A DNA stretch of 34,760 nucleotides. Source: a virus. How positions within the stretch are numbered: position 1 is the first letter of the stretch; the number at the start of each line of letters is the position of its first letter. Both the position numbers and the translations under genes were made by a program. Under the pieces are notes generated by a model that was not told the origin of the DNA, made no database searches, and worked only from the letters and a program-made list of their open reading frames with translations. Positions 30,481 through 34,760 of this stretch are shown piece by piece. The stretch covers positions 1 through 34,760 of IMG/VR virus record IMGVR_UViG_3300046328_000417, one strand, 5' to 3'.

Positions 30481-31844
30481 GCCTTTATCCCCTTAACTCT
30501 TGCCATTTGATGCACCCAGCCAGCAGCATAACCCCGCTCTTTTGCTATACGCTGCAAATCCGCCAGCGTCCGTGCCTGCCCTTGTTCCTGCCGCTTGGTT
30601 TTAGCCAGCCTTTCCTCTGCCTGCTGTTCTGCCTTGAGCATCTCCGGTGTGACAACAACGAGCCGCCCGTCAACTTCTTTTATTTTCTTACCATCCACCA
30701 CAAACCGCGCGTTGCAATAAGGGCAGTGCGTGCTTCCAATCTTTGACGGCTTATAGCAGGATTTGCACGTTATCAGGCTCATCGTGCGCTCACGGTATTC
30801 AACGTCACGTTTCCGCACATCTCCACTGTCCAAAACCCACTCTCTGTCCGCGCAGGGCAGGCCATGGTTTTCGTGGTAGCTATTGCCCGCCAAATCGATG
30901 ATTACAGCGTGTCCACCATCATCATAGCGTAATGCCCTACCGTTCTTCTGCAACTGCGTTGTGAGACTTCCTGTGGGCTGCAAATCAAGCATACAACGGA
31001 CGTTTACCTTGCGCCCTATCTGGCTGGCCAAATCAAATCCCATCTGGCACAGATATACATTAAAAATAATCTTTATATCTCCATCGGCAAACGCGCTTAT
31101 CAGCTTACGTCGCGTATCCTTTGGCGTGTCCGACTCAATGAACGCTGCGGGTATACCGTACTTATTAAACAACGCCTCCATAGCATACCCATGCGCCTTA
31201 TCGCGGCAGAACCCTATGGTTAGCCTGCCTCCAGCGTGCTTCTCCCATTCGTCCACCGGATCGCCGCCAAGACAACCCTTTGGCATTTTAACGCTAGGCT
31301 GCACAAGCGCATATTCAGATAAGAATTTGTTATCAATGAGCCAGCGTATAGACTGCCCCTGAACCATGTCATCAAACCAGTCTCCCATACCGTAGTTATT
31401 CTGCATGGCTGGTGTAGCGGACAACCCAACAACAAACCTGTTTTTCTCACGGCAGTCTTTTATCACGCGGTCAATCAGGTCGGCCCCCCAGTGTACCTCA
31501 TCAAGGAAGACGACATCAGGGTTAATGGCGTCTAGCCGCTTGACCAACGTATGCAGGCTGCATATGTGGGTTTTCGCCGCAGGGTTTAAGCGCATCTCTT
31601 GAGCAACAAAGCTATGCCTAATGCCGAAATCATTAAACGTGTTACCCATCTGTGTAATCAGGTCAATGCGCGGCACGACAAAAGAAGCCTTGCGTCCCTT
31701 CGCCTGACTGGCTGCTATCATGTAACTTGCAAGAACGGATTTACCCCCTCCAGTGGGAAGCTGCATCAACACGTTGCGGTTGCTTTTAAGCGAGTCCTTA
31801 AGCCGCTGAACTTGGTCAATCTGGTGGTCATATAGATTAATCAA
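30477..31844 (-). CDS. SF2 DEAD/DEAH-type helicase
   Basis: The 455-residue enzyme has Walker A PTGGGKS (30-36), DEVH (115-118), SAT (142-144) and motif VI QLQKNGRALR (297-306), plus four cysteines (360, 363, 374, 377) as a C-terminal zinc finger and an Arg/Lys/Gln-rich tail. It unwinds or translocates on nucleic acid in replication or recombination (UvsW/RecQ-like family by architecture, not closely assigned). It overlaps the primase gene by eight bases and is followed by the HNH-like gene. Confidence 0.92.
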   Translation of the reverse strand: MINLYDHQIDQVQRLKDSLKSNRNVLMQLPTGGGKSVLASYMIAASQAKGRKASFVVPRIDLITQMGNTFNDFGIRHSFVAQEMRLNPAAKTHICSLHTLVKRLDAINPDVVFLDEVHWGADLIDRVIKDCREKNRFVVGLSATPAMQNNYGMGDWFDDMVQGQSIRWLIDNKFLSEYALVQPSVKMPKGCLGGDPVDEWEKHAGGRLTIGFCRDKAHGYAMEALFNKYGIPAAFIESDTPKDTRRKLISAFADGDIKIIFNVYLCQMGFDLASQIGRKVNVRCMLDLQPTGSLTTQLQKNGRALRYDDGGHAVIIDLAGNSYHENHGLPCADREWVLDSGDVRKRDVEYRERTMSLITCKSCYKPSKIGSTHCPYCNARFVVDGKKIKEVDGRLVVVTPEMLKAEQQAEERLAKTKRQEQGQARTLADLQRIAKERGYAAGWVHQMARVKGIKA

Positions 31845-34578
31845 AACTAATCTCCTCTTCGTCTACAAACAAATCCTCAGAATTATTGATCTGTATTTTT
31901 TCTTCTACAAAATATTTAATAGGAAGCGAAACAGCTCGCTGTTTGTCCCCTGGCGCAAAGTACATTGAAGACGGTGTTTTCTCTGCTCCTGGCAAATTAG
32001 CAAACTGTTTGCCCCAGCCACCCTCCCATACAGTCCCGCGCATTAGGGCAGATAAATTTTTATTCGTGTTTCCGATGTAAACCCTGCCGTTTTCAACCCT
32101 GATAGAATATCCGTGCAAATAATTTTTTGCCGCTGATTTTTCTATGGTATGCATATGCCCAGAGGCGCAGGCAATTAGCTCGCCAATACTTAAATCACGG
32201 GATATTAATTGTATGCGAACCATGCTGGTGGCCATGTGGCGCAAAACGCGCTCTTGCTCTGTTTCCTGTTCAATAGCGGTGTGGTCATTCCATTCGTGCA
32301 AGTAAACAAGGTTTTTCGCCTCGTCTGGTTCAATTAAGCCGCCCTGTTTCATAACCCAGTATCCAGAAAGCAAAACAGATATTTGATCCGCAGCACGCGG
32401 GTCTTTAGTTTTCTCACGCGCAAACGCATATATCGTTTCAAAGTTTTTCTTAATATTCGGGTATTCTTCTATAAGCGTTGCCACTAATCGGGCTGAGAAA
32501 TTTTCAGTCAAAGTTTCCTCGACAATAGCCTGCAACTCTTTAAATTTTTGGTGTGCGTTGGCAGCTATATTTTTCTTTAGATTAAGCCTTGTGATCCGCG
32601 TTTCATCCGCAAAGTTTGTGATCGGCACGTTAATAGAAGCAAAGCAAAACATACTCTGTGCCTTAAATGAGCGTTGCCCGTACTTTGAGATAACGCCGCC
32701 CCGCGATGCTAACCGCGCAAGCTCGAGAATTGCCGGCATATTACCGCTATCGTTTGCTTTCTTTTCCGCCTCGTCAAAAATAACGGGCTGGACGTTGTAC
32801 CCCATGGCCTCCCTGATCTTTGGCTCTGTTGAGCTTCCGTCAAAATTTAAGGACACACCAGACAGAGCAAGCCTTATCCACTCAACGATTGTGGACTTGC
32901 CGGAACGTGCTTCACCAGTGATCCATATATGAGGACGCCACGGGAAGGCGGCGCACATTGGCGCAGAGGCAATCCAGCCGGCAAGAAGGATTCCAGAAAG
33001 CGCGTTTTCCCAAGTCAACAAAGTAAAAATCTTTAAAAACCGATTGCGGGCAGTAATATCAAGCGGCTCTGCCGGAAGGGGCATTTTGGGAGAGGAAACG
33101 TAAACATATTTTGTCTTTATGTTCTGCCATTGCTTCTCCTCACCATTCACAAATAACTTCTGCCCGTTGTTGTATATCAACCTGCCTTGGCTATCAGGCC
33201 ATAGGCCAGAGCCGCGAACACTATCCGACTCATAAAAAACACCACGCTTGTGGGCTTCTGTCATAAATTTATCGGCTATTAATGTGGGGATCTGGTTCCT
33301 TGGCACATGGCTAAATAATGATTCAAGGCTTGTGAGGCCGGCAAGCTGCAACAAATTATTTATTGAGTGGCTGGACGCAGTAAACGAAACGATCTGGCGT
33401 TGCATAAACGGGATATAAAAATATTTCCCCTCATTGAACCCAAGAATTTTAAACGGCAAACCAAAGTCGCCCATCAAGGTAAACTCGTTTTCATAGGCCT
33501 CTAATGGTGCAGCTTGCCTTTCGTCTTTGTCTACTGGGATTGGCTGCTTTTCAAATAAATTCTTAAATATAGCACTTAGTCGCGCAAGCCCATATATGGA
33601 GTGATAATCATTCCAATCTGTTGGCTTGCTCTTTAAATCAGCTGCGTCAAATTCAGGCCATATGACGCGCCCCTTTACCTTCATCGCTGCAGTTTGTGCC
33701 TTGTCTATACCGACGTTGTATAAATAACCTTTCTCTCGCCATTCAAACCAACGCTGGTCATCACCAGAAACATCATCCCTATCAACGTCCTGCGCCTCAA
33801 CCGGCTTAGGGTTTTTAAAAGTAAAAATGTCGCTGTCAGCGGCAATGATGATATCAGCGTCAGGCCGCTTCGCTCTATACGCTTGAGCGACTGCAGATAG
33901 GTTGCCCGCATTAAACGCCACAACAACAGGTTTACCCGTTGCTTCGCGAATGCTTGCACCAGTTGCGAACCCTTCGCAGATAAATATGACGCTAGGATCA
34001 TCGCCCTTATCAGCAATCGGATAAAACCCACCCTCTGTTTTTCCCCCGTACATAAAACGCTTATCCTTGCCCGTTTTATCTATGCGCTGAAGGCTTGTGA
34101 TCTTTCCGGCTATGTCGCATACCTTTAAAATCAGAAGCCCCTCTGTGTTGATCCTCGCCCCGTGTGGCTGTACTCCCTTTTTGTTAAGGTATGGGTGTTC
34201 GATTGCTGGCTGCGCAGCGTTCCACTCTACTTTTGCCTCTGCCGCGGCCTTGGCGTAATCCTCGGCCTGTTTCTTATCAAACGCAGCTTTGTCCGCAGCA
34301 CGGCGTTTCATGCGCTCGGCTTTTTGTTCAGGCGTTTCTTTTTCTGCGGCCTCTGGATACCACGTAAATATATCGCTGTCCTTGTAGCTTCTATACTGCC
34401 CAACTGCGCTGTCAAGATCGATCGTCAAGCGATAGCCACAAGATTTCTTACCACCTTTATCACCAATCGTTTGGTATGGCTTCCAAGATCCGCCTGTATG
34501 CTGTATCTCTCTTGAGTTAACAGCTGGCAATCCCGCAGCATCAAGCGCGGCCAAAAATTGCGATAAATAATCAGACAT
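31837..34578 (-). CDS. TOPRIM primase-helicase fusion
   Basis: The 913-residue protein starts replication by making primers and unwinding DNA. An N-terminal region (1-80) and a charged linker precede a TOPRIM domain with FICEGFATGAS (Glu202) and IAADSD (Asp248, Asp250). The C-terminal half has Walker A GEARSGKST (555-563) and Walker B VIFDEAE (599-605). The layout resembles the primase-helicases of P4-like and virulent phages. The start ATG 34578 overlaps the stop of the upstream partial gene (TGA at 34573-34571). No DNA polymerase is present, so host polymerase is likely used. Confidence 0.9.
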   Translation of the reverse strand: MSDYLSQFLAALDAAGLPAVNSREIQHTGGSWKPYQTIGDKGGKKSCGYRLTIDLDSAVGQYRSYKDSDIFTWYPEAAEKETPEQKAERMKRRAADKAAFDKKQAEDYAKAAAEAKVEWNAAQPAIEHPYLNKKGVQPHGARINTEGLLILKVCDIAGKITSLQRIDKTGKDKRFMYGGKTEGGFYPIADKGDDPSVIFICEGFATGASIREATGKPVVVAFNAGNLSAVAQAYRAKRPDADIIIAADSDIFTFKNPKPVEAQDVDRDDVSGDDQRWFEWREKGYLYNVGIDKAQTAAMKVKGRVIWPEFDAADLKSKPTDWNDYHSIYGLARLSAIFKNLFEKQPIPVDKDERQAAPLEAYENEFTLMGDFGLPFKILGFNEGKYFYIPFMQRQIVSFTASSHSINNLLQLAGLTSLESLFSHVPRNQIPTLIADKFMTEAHKRGVFYESDSVRGSGLWPDSQGRLIYNNGQKLFVNGEEKQWQNIKTKYVYVSSPKMPLPAEPLDITARNRFLKIFTLLTWENALSGILLAGWIASAPMCAAFPWRPHIWITGEARSGKSTIVEWIRLALSGVSLNFDGSSTEPKIREAMGYNVQPVIFDEAEKKANDSGNMPAILELARLASRGGVISKYGQRSFKAQSMFCFASINVPITNFADETRITRLNLKKNIAANAHQKFKELQAIVEETLTENFSARLVATLIEEYPNIKKNFETIYAFAREKTKDPRAADQISVLLSGYWVMKQGGLIEPDEAKNLVYLHEWNDHTAIEQETEQERVLRHMATSMVRIQLISRDLSIGELIACASGHMHTIEKSAAKNYLHGYSIRVENGRVYIGNTNKNLSALMRGTVWEGGWGKQFANLPGAEKTPSSMYFAPGDKQRAVSLPIKYFVEEKIQINNSEDLFVDEEEISFD

Positions 34579-34760
34579 GACGATCTGCCCCGCTCTTAAC
34601 GCAAATCCAATGGTGCGCCGCTTGGAAGTAAGTCTCCGCTAATTGGTCGTTACCATCTCTCCGCGCCTGATGACCCATGCCGTCAAGTTGCATGATGATT
34701 TTGTCTATATCTGTATTGCGAATTTTTAAGTCGCCGATGTTGGCCTCATAGACCTTAATT
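34571..34760 (-). CDS. hypothetical protein, 5' part beyond window
   Basis: The C-terminal 62 residues are visible (ends ETYFQAAHHWICVKSGADRHV) and are mostly helical. The stop overlaps the primase-helicase start, so the gene belongs to the replication operon. Too little is present to assign a family. Confidence 0.65.
   Translation of the reverse strand, partial: IKVYEANIGDLKIRNTDIDKIIMQLDGMGHQARRDGNDQLAETYFQAAHHWICVKSGADRHV

Noticed and set aside
1-34760. Search by eye for tRNA genes, CRISPR arrays, insertion sequences, integrase and attachment sites
   Set aside because: No cloverleaf with a T-loop, no regularly spaced repeat array, no transposase or integrase motif and no obvious direct-repeat attachment site was seen; a computed search could still find a weak one.

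Overview
The window is almost entirely bacteriophage DNA, and I see no host chromosomal gene. The virion module follows the order of Salmonella phage P22 and its relatives: small terminase, large terminase, portal, scaffold, coat, gp4-like tail accessory factor, gp10-like DNA-stabilisation protein, a needle/fibre-like small protein, three ejection proteins, then tail fibre. It is therefore a short-tailed (podovirus-like) phage or prophage. The two-component spanin pair and the M15-type endolysin point to a Gram-negative host. Base composition is moderate and no gene identifies the host genus. No integrase, CI-type repressor, DNA polymerase or RNA polymerase was found, so lifestyle is open.

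Layout. (1) 1-581, minus strand: three tiny overlapping genes, the last running off the left edge. (2) 582-1108: a non-coding, very AT-rich divergent control region with repeated GAGGTAAC and TGTCAACA words, a tandem 20-mer and a 25-bp inverted repeat. It is an operator array and/or replication origin candidate. (3) 1109-23888, plus strand: one compact late operon in which many genes overlap as TAATG or ATGA. It runs packaging, portal, an insert of accessory virion genes including two tandem paralogues, scaffold, coat (followed by an intrinsic terminator), head-completion and tail proteins, ejection proteins, tail fibre, endolysin, and an SGNH-hydrolase/lectin protein. (4) 23889-24885, plus strand: hairpin terminator, promoter candidate, small membrane protein, unknown protein, nested Rz/Rz1-type spanins. 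(5) 24882-26802, minus strand: nine unrecognised small genes with their own promoter candidate, the most accessory-like part of the window. (6) 26864-34760, minus strand: replication/recombination operon with (in transcription order) a partial gene, TOPRIM primase-helicase, SF2 helicase, degenerate HNH protein, VRR-NUC nuclease, DUF736-like protein, lambda-exonuclease/YqaJ nuclease, its presumed partner protein, HTH regulator, small genes and a beta-class DNA methyltransferase.

Both window ends cut minus-strand genes. If the genome is circular or circularly permuted, the leftward genes at 1-581 and the replication operon at 34760-24882 could be parts of one early transcription unit that starts at the 582-1108 control region and meets the rightward late operon tail-to-tail at about 24885. 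That is inference.

The most unusual items are the repeat-rich control region, a perfect 29-bp palindrome inside the methyltransferase gene, a 14-residue lysine/glycine peptide gene with an ideal ribosome-binding site, a palindrome shared by two intergenic hairpin clusters in front of portal and scaffold, the tandem paralogues between portal and scaffold, the SGNH hydrolase fused to a lectin-like domain beside the lysis genes, and the leftward micro-gene cluster.
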